Positions 23,073 to 34,318 of a DNA stretch of 40,142 nt are shown here, in pieces. Source of the DNA: Guillardia theta CCMP2712 (taxonomy: Eukaryota > Cryptophyceae > Pyrenomonadales > Geminigeraceae); assembly GCF_000315625.1 (NCBI RefSeq), contig NW_005434620.1, forward strand, positions 59,556 through 99,697, written 5' to 3'. The number at the start of each line of letters is the position of its first letter. Positions within the stretch are counted from its first letter, which is position 1. The translations under genes and the position numbers were made by a program. Under the pieces are notes generated by a model. That model was given only the letters and a program-made list of their open reading frames with translations, had not been told where the DNA came from and did not search any database.

Positions 23073-24741
23073 TTAACGCCTCTTCGACATCTTCGGAAAG
23101 AAATCCTGCTTCCCCTGAGTTGAGTAGTGCCGATAATCTATGCATGCCTTCCCCTGGGTCCTGTTCCTAAGCGGGTGAAATAGCTCCTTAATATGTGCGT
23201 GACTATATAAGTGGATAGCGAAACGAAGAACAACTTGTTTCATCAGAGACAATTCACTGAACTGCATCATGACAACACGGGAGATGAATTGCATCTACAA
23301 CGCGTTGAATGAGATGGTGGACCTGCAGGCCTACGATCTGCGTTGCCAGGAGCATCTGCAGAGCTTGGCACATTCAGGTGTCTGCCCCCTTCTTTACAAC
23401 AGGTGCACATTGACGTCACCAGGCTTGTGGCCATGGTGAGGATCGTCACCCTGCTCAAGTTTCCATACGTGTACAGGGAATCCGGGAAACAATCCAGAGC
23501 GATGCAATCTTCGTCTTTATTCATTACCCCAAAAGATCTATTTTCTGTCCAAAACACACATGCGTTTTTCAAACTTCAAGAGAACATTGAAAAGAGGAAA
23601 CTCAAAATACCCATCGCAAATATTCTTGCTCTCCTCAATGGTTGGCAACATCAAGATGGTGAGATCTCTGTAGAAAGGTCTCTGTTCAGCGGACAGGAAA
23701 GACCATAGTCTCTCAATCGCAGCAACGGACGAGCGAATGTCGTTCAAATGCTTCATCCGGGACAAACGAATCCTGGTACACACAAAACATACACTTGCGA
23801 ATTTGCAAGCGGAAATCGGTGATGACCTTCATGTAGTCAGAAAATCCCTTTTTGTCCGCCAATCATCGGGGAATGTTTCCTCTTGCGCATACTCTTGAAG
23901 GACACCCTGGGGTCATCCGAGGGAGGGTTCAACAGCTCATCATCCGTAAACATATGGGATTGATCCAGTATCAACCTCTTGAGAGTGTCAGAGTTTGCGC
24001 AAACGGGTGCAGGGAACCTTGTCTTGATTCGACGCGTACTGCATGACGTTAGCAAAGGTCACACCATTGACCAACAACTTGAGCGCACTGTTGTAGTGTT
24101 TGTAGTGCTGGCCAACGAACCCAGGAATGTTGCCATCCACTTCGGAATAGCCAATGCATATCATACCGGGTTAAATGGTTACCCCTTTCGGGTTGACCAA
24201 GTGATGGCTTCCAACCATGATGTTGTCCTTCATCTCGTACTTACGTGCAAATCCACCAAGATACCTAAAGATCTGGCAGAAATCCGTCTGGCGAACACAC
24301 TTGCAGCACATGTAGACACAGGCGACGCTAGTGAGCTTCTTGGATGCATCAGTATCCTTTTCCATCAACTTCATCCTCTCCTGCATCTTGAAGTAGTCCA
24401 CAGCAGAAACGAGGAGGGAGCTGGCACATGTCTTAAGGCAGTTCATAGGGGCAGCGCACCAAGCACAAGAAATGCTCTGAGACCTGCCACTGGTGAAGTT
24501 GATGATGGAGGGCATCAGAAGCTGCGTTGGCCAGGTGGTTTCGTGATCACTTCCTGCGGCCGGGGTCCACATCACCTCCTCACGTTTCAGAGACCTGCGC
24601 AGGTTTTGGTGGCTGTCTCTCATGACTGTCTCCACAAGTGGACTTTGGTCGTTTCCACACGTCCAGACCGGTAGGAACGGGCTGGTCTCCCTTGTCGGGA
24701 TCAGAGTACAAGACCTCGTTCGGATGTAGAACGGCAGACAT
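23073..24741 (-). pseudogene. Unrecognised gene with repeatedly disrupted frame
   Basis: Protein-like sequence runs along the whole minus strand from ATG 24741 (MSAVLHPNEVLYSDPDKG) to a basic end (KMSKRR, stop TAA 23073-23075), but no single frame holds it. A Cys-rich part lies at 24640-24180 (CAWCAAPMNC, MCCKCV), an aromatic stretch at about 24140 (GQHYKHYNSALKLL) and a helical part at 23760-23560. The frame changes about seven times, each by +1. There is also one in-frame TAA near 24171. Some breaks could be removed by GT-AG introns of 40-58 nt (for example 23295-23334), so a living spliced gene is possible; otherwise it is a relic or contains base-call errors. I do not recognise the family. 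Its stop faces the end of the Sfi1-like gene, so the two are convergent. Confidence 0.5.
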
Positions 24742-25257
24742 CTTTACAATGAAACAAGATGCCGATTGACGTCGACCCTGAAGGAAAGGCGGGCAAGATG
24801 TCTGAATTGTTCTGGCAATTTATTGGCACATTTCCTAGCATGACTTTTCTCAGTTCTTGGTCTCCCAGTGCCGGTTACAGTTTATGACCCGTCATTCCCG
24901 ACGAATTTGGGGTGGGGTGGGGTGGGGTGGGGTGGGGGTAGAGGTGGTAGATAAAAATATGTTTCAGAGGGGTAGTTGAATTTGTTTTGTAAAAGAGGGA
25001 CAGAATTTTTGTACCATAATTGTATTATTTTGTTTTAAATGTATCTACACGTTTTACTTAATGCTGGTTTCTCAGCAACCACCCTCACACTGTGTACCCC
25101 ACATTTTTCCACAAACCATACCCCACCACCTGACTTACGTCCCTGTCTTGTCCTTCCCTCCCCTCTCCCCTCCCCTCACCTCCTGTCATCTCTTCTCCTC
25201 TCCTCAATCCTCAGCTCGCCTTGCCCTTGAATACTAAACCTTCAATTTCTTTCTACC
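24742..25257. promoter_or_regulatory. Divergent spacer upstream of the SMCHD1-like gene
   Basis: About 0.5 kb between divergent starts. It contains the G-rich repeat at 24909-24939 and AT-rich DNA around 24950-25060. A long pyrimidine tract (about 25140-25215, mostly CCCT/CTCC) lies just before the ATG at 25258 and could be part of the promoter or 5' leader. No exon is seen. Confidence 0.5.
24909..24939 (+). repeat. (GGGGT)n tract, potential G-quadruplex
   Basis: Five consecutive GGGGT units followed by GGGGGT: six runs of four or more guanines separated by single T. This fits the classic G-quadruplex pattern. The opposite strand is C-rich (i-motif capable). It lies about 170 bases upstream of the minus-strand gene start and 320 upstream of the plus-strand gene. 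Confidence 0.9.
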
Positions 25258-28200
25258 ATGAATCAGAAACTTGTCGAGGTTGTTGTAGACAACTCTATCC
25301 ACCAACTGCGCAACCATCCAACAAACAGGCATGTCATATAGATCATTTCATCATATGTTTCCAATCTAACATTTCAACAGCCTCAACCCAATCAGCTTTG
25401 AACTGGACTTCGTACGGAGATTCTCAGACGTGAAAAAATTTGTATCGCATGTTATGGAGACTCTCGGGTTGTCGCAGCATGTACGTTCCCTCACCTCCTT
25501 CTCCATCTCATCCTCCCCCCTCACAAATGATGAAAATCAACAGGATGCATCTTTAGCGCCGAAATTGTGTACATCTGACAGTGTCGAAGAGATCAGTTCG
25601 CTGGACTTTCTTGACTTCGGAGATGGAAACAAGTACAGGCTCTTCCTCCTCCCTCCAGGCAAGTAGAGCAGCTGAGGTCTGTGAGAACAAACATGAAAGC
25701 AATTTCAGGGCAAGGGGAGATCTTTTGCGAGTCCATTGCAGACACTTTGCCACGAAAGCAGGCGCTGATGAGGGCGTCTGCTGCACCCTACTCCTTCTTG
25801 ACAGCAATGGGAGAGCTTGTCGATAACTCCATCCAGCACATGCTCTGTAATCCAGATCCTGAGCCCAGGAGCATCCAAATTACCCTCAACGGGGTCGAGA
25901 AGACTTTGACTTTCTGTGATAACGGGATCGGTTGCAGCAGCCCCGTCAGGATGCACACGCTCGGATCGAAGCAAGAGGCGCCAGCACAGGATACTGATCT
26001 TCATGATGGTCCAATCTCGTTCGGAAGGTACATGAAAGGAACACTTTCACGCTACGGTGTTGGAACAAAGAATGCTTGTAAGGCTCTTGGGGAAACATTC
26101 GTCACTAGTAGCAAGACGAGGAACATGCGATCCTTGGTGCATATTGTGAGAGAGCTAGACGAGGACGATTTCAAAGTCAACCTGGTCACAAGGTCGCTGA
26201 GAGATGGTGAGGAGGCAGCGGCAAGTTTCTGCAAGATCGAGGTGCATAAATTTCGGTTCGACGAATTCTTTTGTAGAGATGGTGCTGTCTCATTCCAAGT
26301 GCTGGAACAGTTTCTGACGAACTTGCGGGCCATGTACTACCTCTGCGTTCAAAGGGAGAACTCGGGAAGCAACAGGTTGGTAGACCACGTCTTGAACCAC
26401 TGGCATAGGTCTTGTATGATGAAACCTGCAAGGTCAGGTCGCGTGCCTAAAGCGGTAGAGAGGTTCAAGTCCGACATGGAAAAAGTCAAGGAGGCGATGG
26501 AGAGGTATAAGATGGAGGATACCAACGATCATATTACCATCGAGTTCCGAGTGATCTTTGAGACCTCCGCTGCTCCTCACGTATACCGACTCTCAGACTC
26601 AACATGCTGCTTGGATCAGATGCTCGGAAGTCATCCCAAGGATTTCTTCCCGATCTACGTGGAGGTCGAGCTCGAAAGCAAAAAGAGGTCAATCGTGACT
26701 GGAGCGGTGTTCTATTTCCCAAGGCTGCGGGAGATGGAAACTGTGCCTGCGGTAGACGAGGTCGTCGGACAATCCTCCGGGAACAAACGTCGGTTCATGA
26801 CGTTTTGGATGGGACGATGGCTAACTGAAGAGCATTTTGTTCCTAACTTCATGAAGTTCCCACGGGAGAAGCCTCTGAAAGCTCCCGAGCGCTGCTACGA
26901 CCGCACATTTGGGGTCATGTTTGTGGACCGGGGAATTGAGCCAGGAGCAGACAAGACTATGTTCAGAAAGAATGGAAAATGTCTGAATAATTTGATCTCT
27001 GCGCTGGAATCAGAGCAACTTCGTCAGACGTACGACCTGTGGCTGAAAGAATGTCACCTCAAGTACGATGCTGAAGTTTCTTTCGAGGGTGAAAACCCCC
27101 AGTACATCAAAGCACAGGATGTTTCTGAACACGATAAGGTGGTCTTCTGCGATGAAACGTTTTCACTTGGCCAGTTGGTCAAGGTGTACAAGGAGATAGG
27201 AGGGAAAAACAATGCCTCCGAGGAACATGTGGGCACGATAAAGAGACTTCTACAGGACGATCACTTTATCAAAAACAACTGCTCTGGAGAAGTTGAGATC
27301 ATAGAGCTAGCTTCGAACAACAGCTACACAGAGAAGAGGTACAAGATACCAGCGTTCTCGATGTCGACGATCACAGATGATCAACTCGAGGCTGTCAAAT
27401 CTCAGAACGAGGAGTCGATAGTTCGAAAAGTGATCCCTGAGCTGAGAAACGAAAGATTTGAGGCTGGTTCCAGCATTGAATTTCCTAAGCTAATCTTCAA
27501 AAACTCCAAGAATACCAACATCTCAAACAACTCCGCCATGGTGGAAGTGACTGTGACAGGTTCGAAAAACTTCAAAGATGCTTTCAATATGCCTATTGCC
27601 AAGCCTGGATGGCCCACTGAAGTGCTGAACAAATTTTCGCGAATTGCTGATCTGTACACCTTCGAAGTCAAACCGAAATCCGGGCAATCTTTCAGTAGCG
27701 TTCCCTTGAACTTCAAGATCGTCCCCACGAAGATGAACGACGTTTTCCTCTATCCACGTACTTCAACAATCTATCAAACGATAGGCAAGGCGTGCTCATA
27801 CGAGCTCAGAATCGAAGATGAATATCAAAACAACATCTTGCTCCTCGGACGCGTTCACCGGCTTGATGTCGTTGTCGATGAAACCCAAGCGCAAATGTTG
27901 TCGCTGACTTTCAACCCGAGCTTCGGTGAGTCCGTTGTAAGCATTTCAGACCTCTGCGTGAACCGCGCCCTCGTTGGGTCATACCGAGCTCGCATCATCA
28001 TAACGCACACGCGTACGGGTCATAGAGTGGAGAACGAAATCTGCATGCAAGTGCAGCACGGAACTCCATACTTCATACAACTTCAAGGTCCTGCGACAGA
28101 GTTCATCAACTACGGAGACTTCGATGCAGATGTTGATATTCGAGACGCAAGCAGCAATGTTTGTGAAGGTAGCACCCAGCGCAATCTCTACCTCACCAGC

Positions 28201-31200
28201 CCAGACCTGTTGTTTGCAAACAGAGCGAGCTGGGAAAAGAAAGAAGTCAGAATGGGAGCTTGTGAACTGCAGCCCAGCTGCATGAGCCGTTTGTTCAAAT
28301 GTGCCAGAGCTCCACGCTCTTCCAATCTGAAAGCATCCAAGCAGAAAGATCCGATAGTCAATGAGCAGCTCATGAACCGATGGAGGGAGACAACTTCGAA
28401 GCAGGCAACTCCGATTGGAGTGTTTCACAACGATCATGGTTTTTTCCAAGAGGGTGACTTTATTTTGCTTGAAACCAAGGAGATCTTGCGCAAGGGAGAT
28501 CATCGCAAGACCTATCCCAAGCTCACCCTGTACGCCAGGATCAGCTCAGTCTTGAATCAAACGGAAATAACCACAGCAAAACCTGAGACGGCAATCAGAG
28601 CAACTTACTTTGAGCTCGAGAAGTGTTCTCGTATGCTGACGCAATCGCAAGATGAAGAAGATCTCGACCCTCTCGCTATCTCCGGGCGCATCTTTGTACT
28701 CCACAGATCTCTCAAACACTCCATCGACCCTGACGCCTTGGATGACAATGTGTTCTTTGCTGACTTGGAGGACCTTCCTCGGAGCTTGCAGGCAAATTTG
28801 GACTTGTTCTACGAGACCGACCAGGAGCTGCTGCACACGAGGATTACCAAGACGATGCTCTCCAGTAGGACTCCTAAGAGGCTCAAGCTGCTCCGAGCAG
28901 GGGAGGAGCTGGCATATACCATGTCCCAACATCAAGAAAGAGAAGCCAGGATCGTCACAGAGCACGACGAGCAGATTTCAAACTTGCAGCTTGAGGTCAC
29001 CGACGAGGCCAACCAGAGCTGCAAGGAAAACTTGATCGTCTCTACAAAGTTGATGGTGGAGTGTAGCTGGGACGAGCAGGGTCTACAGGTCAACAGCAAT
29101 GCTCTGGATGAACCAGTGGTCTTGCCGAGCTTGCATGTGGAAAGAAACAGCAAGCAGACGATATCAGTGCATGTGCGCGATGGCGACAATGATACCAGGT
29201 TGTGCAAATATTCGCTGAATGTGCTTGTGAGGGCTGGAGCTCCGAAGATGTTGAGATTATCTCTTATAGACACGCTGACGGTGACTGTTGGTGAGCTGTT
29301 CGAGCTGCGAGGAGAGATTGTTGATGGAGTTGGCAACCCAATCGATTCGTCAGAAAATGTAGACGTACGTCTGGTATCCGTGATTCCCTTGTCTTTTGAG
29401 TACGACCAAGTTCAAGATGATCAGGCTGAAGGGAAGGTCGTCATGTATGATTCTGGGTCTGTTGTTGTGAAGGACCAAGATGTGCTGAGCTACATGAAGG
29501 TCACGGGTTCGCAGGTAAGAGGGATCAGAGCTCGTCTCCTGTCAAGACCGGCCAAGGGTTCACTGAAGCTCGGGCTCCAAGTAAAGGTCGACAAGGATCT
29601 CCAAGTCTACGATCTTGCCCCCATTCCACTTGACGTCCATCCCCTTATTGGCAAACCCGAGAAGATCTGCGTGGAACCGGCGCAGGCGACTTTTTGCATG
29701 TCGGTAGACAGCAAGTCTCAGCACCCCTGTGACGTCACATTCATCGTGGCAGATGCAGCTGGGAACAACTTGTCAGAGTCAAGCGATGGTGACCTCTACA
29801 TGAAAATACGATTGGAGGCTGTCAAGCTTGTCAAGGTGTCTGATCCCTTGATCGGAACGTGCTTCAAGCTGAGAAAAGTTCCTCCCCTTTCCGCTGGCGA
29901 GCACAACGCAGAAATAAGATGTACGGGGAAGATAACGGCTTACAACTTCAAAGTCATCGCAAACACTTGCAACCATGTGATGAATATTGCGATGAAGATA
30001 CAAGAGGAGCAGAGGCACCTTGAGTACAGGGACGATGAGACGATCGGACGAGCTCAGTTCCTCGCTACCATTGAATTTCACACTGAGGACAAGAGAGGTC
30101 TTGAGATGCAGAACGAGAGGCCCGACGTGAAGCTCTACATCGAAGATCGTGTGGTAGAGATGAAGTACGGCAGCTTTGAGGGTAACAGCCTTCAGATCTC
30201 CTTCACCCTCTTTCGGGTAGGAAACTTTGAAGTTCACGCCGTCTTCACTGATACACGCGCATCCTACGCTGGAGCTGAGAGCATCCGATCCAGCGGCTGC
30301 GGGGTGAAAGTGTGGGCAGGTGAGTCTGACTGTTGTTGCTTGTTGCTTGATGTTGCTTCTTCTCGATGTTGTTCTTGTTGTTGTTTCCTCCTCACGCTCG
30401 TTCTCCAGGAGCTGTCGAGCAGCTGAAGATGGAACTAGTCCCTTCCCTCCCATCTCATCGTCTACAGTGGAGCTATGATGTGCAAGCATGCGATCGAGGA
30501 GGAAACGCGTCAGATTTTCATCCTATCAGGGACTGGAAAGTTTCAGTGCTGCCGAAGCTTAACAAGGATGCAAACTTCAGGATCACAGCTGAGACAGTCG
30601 CCCTGGGCGCAAGCGTGTCCAAGGGCACGGGTGGTTTCAGCCTGATCCGTCAGCGTAGAGCCCAAAGGCCTGCGCCATCCTGCAATGTCAAGTTTCGTCT
30701 CAACAGCAACATCCCCTTGAAGCCGATCTCTGACTTCACGCTGAAAATTCCTCCTCCAGATCCAGAGATCAGTGACGATGGAGACGCAAACGTTGTGGAG
30801 GAGGAGGACGATGGTATGGAGACAGGACTGAACGATGGCAAAGGCGACTTGGAGCTTGGTGACGCGAGGAGAAGGGAGGAGGAAATGGAGCGGGCAGCAC
30901 TTGAGATGCGAGTGAAACTATCAGGGTTGTACAGTACAATGTCAAATGCCATGGAAAATCTCCCGAAGGCAGACTTGTTGTGCGCTGAAATCCGATCCTT
31001 CTACGCTCCTCCTCCCTCAGCGCAAGATCCTGAGGTGGACAAGTATTGCGAGAAAATGCTTGCACATGTTGCAGTGATCAAAGAAACCGTGCAGAGAGAG
31101 AAGTCGAAAGTGGAAAGCGATTCAAATAGGCTACACAACAAGATGGCCTTGAGCAACGTGAGGCTTTTCAGAGAGTGCAAAGCGTTGGGTTGTGTATCAA

Positions 31201-32111
31201 CATTGTACTTGATAGATCATGTAAGGTCCTCAGACATTCAGACCGCACTGTCAACAGCCTACGGTGAAGATCTGGACTGTGTCGTCTTCCAGACTGTCTC
31301 AGACTGCAACAGCCAGTTGGACAGGATCTGTAACGACTCGAAGTGCAAGACTATCGCTGTCGCCTCCCTCGACTCTCTGTCTCATGTGCTGCAAGCAGAT
31401 CGAGTGCCGGAGGCGCTAGGGCGAGCGAGTGAATTTATTAGGTTGGAGAAGCGGCACGATGCTGCTACTGAAGAGAAGCTTTGCATGCTTGCAGAGCACC
31501 TGTTCAGCGATCTCATTATCTTCGAAAAGCTCGAGCAGGCGACACGGTACTATCAACGCGCTGCTCGCCGAGGCGACATGATGGTGGGGCTAGATGCTCC
31601 GAACAAGGTGCTGATGTGGAACGGAAGGAGAAAGGTCAGCAACAGAAAGTCGACTCACACGAGGTTGGGTCTCCTCGACCTGCTTCGCTGCTCAAGATAC
31701 TCGACGCTGAAGCAGCAGGAGCACGACCTTATGCGGATCGAGAAGAAGATGCAGGCAAGGGCTGAAGAAGCTGCAAGGATCTCACCTGACCTGGTCCTTT
31801 CTCCTCAGGTGATCCGCGACACGTTTATCGAGATCTCAGAGCTCGAGAGCAAGCTCAAGACCCCCGGCTCTCCCCCAACTGCAGGATCCAAGATCATGCC
31901 CTCTAATGTGACCAACACTCCCAGCTCGGCAATGACGCCGCTGACCTCCAAGAAGACTCCGTCCAAGCGAAAGAAAGAGCGACAGGAGGTGAGGAGAGAG
32001 GGATGGGCGATGCTCGTGATCTGACGTCACATGCAGGAGCAGGAGCCTGAGGCCCTTCCAAGGCAGCTGCGGATGAAGCCGAGGAGGCTAATAGGAGAGA
32101 GGAATGATTGA
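25258..32111 (+). CDS. SMCHD1/GMI1-like GHKL ATPase with Ig-like repeats and SMC hinge
   Basis: 2,183 residues. Exons: 25258-25328, 25381-25480, 25544-25658, 25709-30319, 30409-31988, 32037-32111 (6,552 nt, phases close). The N-terminal GHKL ATPase has an N-box GELVDN (about residues 130-135), G1 box CDNGIGC (about 165-171) and G2 YGVGTKNA (about 201-208). A long middle part has Ig-like units marked by D-x-x-x-N turns: EDEYQNN (about 798), VDGVGNP (about 1300), ADAAGNN (about 1443), CDRGGN (about 1660). After an acidic linker and short coiled coil, residues about 1880-2060 match an SMC hinge (LGCVSTLYLIDHV, LDCVVFQTVSD, MVGLDAPNKVLMWNGR). This order and length match animal SMCHD1 (about 2,000 residues) and plant GMI1. 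Those relatives act in chromatin silencing or DNA repair; the same role here is inferred. The tail is Ser/Thr/Lys-rich (TPLTSKKTPSKRKK). Two introns have GC donors. Confidence 0.85.
25329..25380 (+). other. GC-AG intron 1 of the SMCHD1-like gene
   Basis: Donor GCATGT after AACAG, acceptor TCAACAG; 52 nt. Removing it joins TN to SLNPISFELDF in frame. No GT donor giving a coherent frame is visible nearby. Confidence 0.65.
25659..25708 (+). other. GC-AG intron 3 of the SMCHD1-like gene
   Basis: Donor GCAAGT, the optimal GC-donor sequence, after CCTCCAG; acceptor ATTTCAG; 50 nt. It joins FLLPPG to QGEIFCESIAD just before the GHKL domain. Without splicing, the upstream frame ends at a TAG overlapping the donor. 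Confidence 0.8.
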
Positions 32112-32725
32112 GGCAGCAAGACATTTGATCGGAGGAAGTGACTGTAAAGCCTGTAGGAGAGAGATGATGTAGGATAGAATAGAGAGAGCTGAGCGTCTTT
32201 TCTTCCACAAGCTGCATGCGATCTGGTCTCCTCAACTTGTACGAGGGATCTGAGAATCTTGACAAGAGCGGGAATCATGAATCGTTCTTCCTCCTATGAC
32301 CATGCTACAACCTAGCTTTTATTTTTTTTCCCTCTTCAACTCCCAACTTCTACATGTGCTCGACGTGCTAATACAAGCTTCTCCTCCTCTGCCGTCCTAA
32401 GCGAAAGCTCTGCCAAAAAAATGTCAATCTCACTTCCTCCACAGCACACAGGCATACACACGGGTAAAACCTTTCCATGCATGATTGAACCATTCGATTG
32501 ATTCCACACACAACACTGGAGCTGCTCTCAGACGCACACTCTGTCTTGACTAATTGAGTTCTTGCTGTCTTCATGGAGATTCACCTACTGGAGTCGGGGG
32601 ATCGGAGAATATCTCAGAGTCATCTTGAGGTGTTGCGTGAATCTGATCCTCCATTCCCATCTTAGTTCAGAGCTGATTCTTTCCTGAAATCAGTGCTCCA
32701 CTTTCACTTATGAAACAGATTGAGC
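32112..32725. other. Intergenic region after the SMCHD1-like gene
   Basis: About 0.6 kb. Holds the presumed 3' untranslated end of the SMCHD1-like gene, a T-rich run near 32320-32330, and the leader of the next plus-strand exon. The open frames here (for example minus 32368-32574) lack protein character. I see no RNA gene or repeat. Confidence 0.5.
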
Positions 32726-33301
32726 ATGGGGGGAGTAGAATCCTACTTGGGTTGTTGTCCTACACAGGGAGATCTAGAACAGCATCTTGAATCATCGGCC
32801 TCGGCCTGCAAAGCGCATATAAGTGCCAGCATGAGTAACATACACGCCATATCAAAGCAACCAAGTATTTCCCATCATGACTCATCCAAACACCCAAGTG
32901 TTGCCAATCACGGCTTATCCAAACAAGCAAGTATTCCAAGCGAACCTCTTTTCGGGGACAAGACAGCATGTCGACCATCTTCAAACGCTTCCCCTCCTAC
33001 CGCAACTTCAAGGTCAACCTCCATGACATCGAGGAGAACCTCAGGACCTTATGTCCGGAGGCCCAGCATCTAGAGAACCTCAAGGCGTCTGTGGGGCTTG
33101 CGAGGAGGGAGTCGGACTTCGACCATGTAAGGCGACTGAAAGGAAGTTGGGAGGGGGATGAGAGCCTGGTAACTTCATTGCCTGCTGCAGATAGACATCG
33201 AGACCTTCAAGAGGGTGTTTGGTTTCCATTTCAGCTCAGAAGACGAGAACACAAAGACGAGGTACCAGTCCAGGCTTGATGATATGCTGGACAGATTTTA
33301 G
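32726..33301 (+). CDS. Acylation-motif N-terminal exons (5' end of the PX gene or a separate small gene)
   Basis: ATG 32726 starts MGGVESYLGCC. Gly2 and Ser6 fit N-myristoylation, and the adjacent Cys pair could be palmitoylated (motif knowledge). An in-frame 11-residue repeat (SKQPSI, SKHPSV, SKQASI) follows. A second frame starting near 32968 looks strongly coding (STIFKRFPSYRNFKVNLHDIEENLRTL in parts). It is interrupted by a GT-AG intron at 33127-33190 and reads on to TAG at 33299-33301. How the first frame joins the second is unresolved; a 65-nt intron beginning in the second repeat would fit phase. If the second exon ends at 33221 (donor at 33222), it splices in phase to 34612, making these the first exons of the C2-PDZ-PX gene. 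Membrane anchoring would suit that protein. Confidence 0.5.
32852..32940 (+). repeat. In-frame 33-bp tandem repeat (three copies)
   Basis: Units begin at 32852, 32885 and 32918 and encode SK(Q/H)(P/A)S(I/V) followed by about five variable residues. The period of 11 codons and the conserved Ser/Lys core support this frame being translated. The copies are diverged at third positions. Confidence 0.75.
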
Positions 33302-33959
33302 AGTGATCGAGATGGGCCCGGCCAGTGAACTTTGAACTCAGGGCCGGGTTCAGCGGCCGCTTACTTACACGCTTCACTGAGTCACCCGATCAAGTGCTGT
33401 TTGGAGTTGTCGCCGGGAGCCTGAATCAATCAGCCCAGCTTGCCAAGTTGGGCTCGGACATTTAGTAAATGTAAACATACTATGATTGCTATGATTGACA
33501 ATTCCCCTCCCCCCCCGCCGCACCCACTCACCCCTCCGACTTGCAAAGAAGTGTACTACTTCAAGATCGACTTGGACCAAGGCGGAGGGTCAGGATCAGC
33601 GTGTTCACAAGCTTTGAAATAACGTTTCATCAAGATGTCGCAGCTGTGAAACACTCAGGCGTCATCAGCTGATGCGGCTTGCCATGAAAGTGAAGATATG
33701 AAAACATATAAGGTGCTTTGTTGATTTCATCAACACATTTCTCTGATCGTCGTCTGCATCTCCAGTCTTTAGACCTGAGAGCAAACGAATTCAAGCGAAA
33801 TTGCATTGCAGTGAGAAAAAACACAGCAGTAGCGGCTGGAGACGCAGCATATATGCTCAATGGCTTTGAAGATCGGAGAAATCGGTGAAAGGATAGTACT
33901 GTACTTTATTCTCTGCCAATGCATTTCACAGACACGGGAAGTCGACAATCCTGTGTTAT
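33302..33959. other. Region without a supportable gene (possible long intron)
   Basis: About 660 bases between the acylation-motif exons and the minus-strand small gene. It has a 7-bp GC-rich inverted repeat (33317-33323 with 33342-33348) and a C-rich run near 33505-33530. A fragment at 33540-33620 reads like protein (CKEVYYFKIDLDQGGG) but has no clear splice context. A 13-base match to the region near 16655 lies at about 33372. Confidence 0.45.
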
Positions 33960-34318
33960 TTATGAGTAGTTCCCAAACGTCACTTCACAGATTCCATCTT
34001 GCATCCCTCCTGCCCCATTGGTGCCTGCAGGGCCAGTAGTGCTGCATGATATCAAAGGGTACCCATGGTGACTTGAAATAGGGACTGTGGATAGTGTTTG
34101 TTCCTATTGCTGTTAGGCTTATCAAGTGAAGAGGTCTCAGACGGAGAGCTCAACTTGTTTGTGGGAACAGTGAGCTTGAATTTCACTTTTTTGCCCGCAA
34201 CGAGCTCAACTTGTTTGTGAGAACAGTGAGCTTGAATTTCGTCTATCTTTGGAGAAGGCAAGCACACACTTTCGTTAAATTCAAAACTCTTGATTGCCAC
34301 CTTCTGCAAACAGTCCAT
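33960..34318 (-). CDS. Small uncharacterised two-exon gene
   Basis: ATG at 34316-34318 opens exon 34318-34086. Removing a 44-nt GT-AG intron (34042-34085) joins in phase to exon 34041-33960, ending TGPAGTNGAGG then CEVTFGNYS and TAA. That is 104 residues. The exon 1 product is Lys/Ser-rich (KVKFKLTVPTNKL). No domain recognised. The start could instead be further upstream, because TTTGCAG just after the ATG could be a splice acceptor. It sits opposite the plus-strand genes and may be nested in an intron of the C2-PDZ-PX gene. Confidence 0.5.
34146..34240 (-). repeat. 39-bp direct repeat, 56-nt period
   Basis: 34146-34184 and 34202-34240 match at 38 of 39 positions, separated by 17 bases. Because 56 is not a multiple of three, the two copies are read in different frames of the minus-strand gene: KFKLTVPTNKL in one, EIQAHCSHKQV in the other. 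Confidence 0.9.

Noticed and set aside
23207-23439. TATATAAG followed by a 56-codon plus-strand ORF (MTTREMNCIYNAL)
   Set aside because: It looks like a promoter and gene start, but it overlaps the 3' part of the minus-strand disrupted gene (ending KMSKRR). It does not continue in frame, and no workable intron rescues it.
23979-24674. 231-residue plus-strand ORF
   Set aside because: It is antisense to the better protein-like sequence on the minus strand (Lys/Glu-rich helices, Cys motifs) and looks like a complementary-frame shadow.
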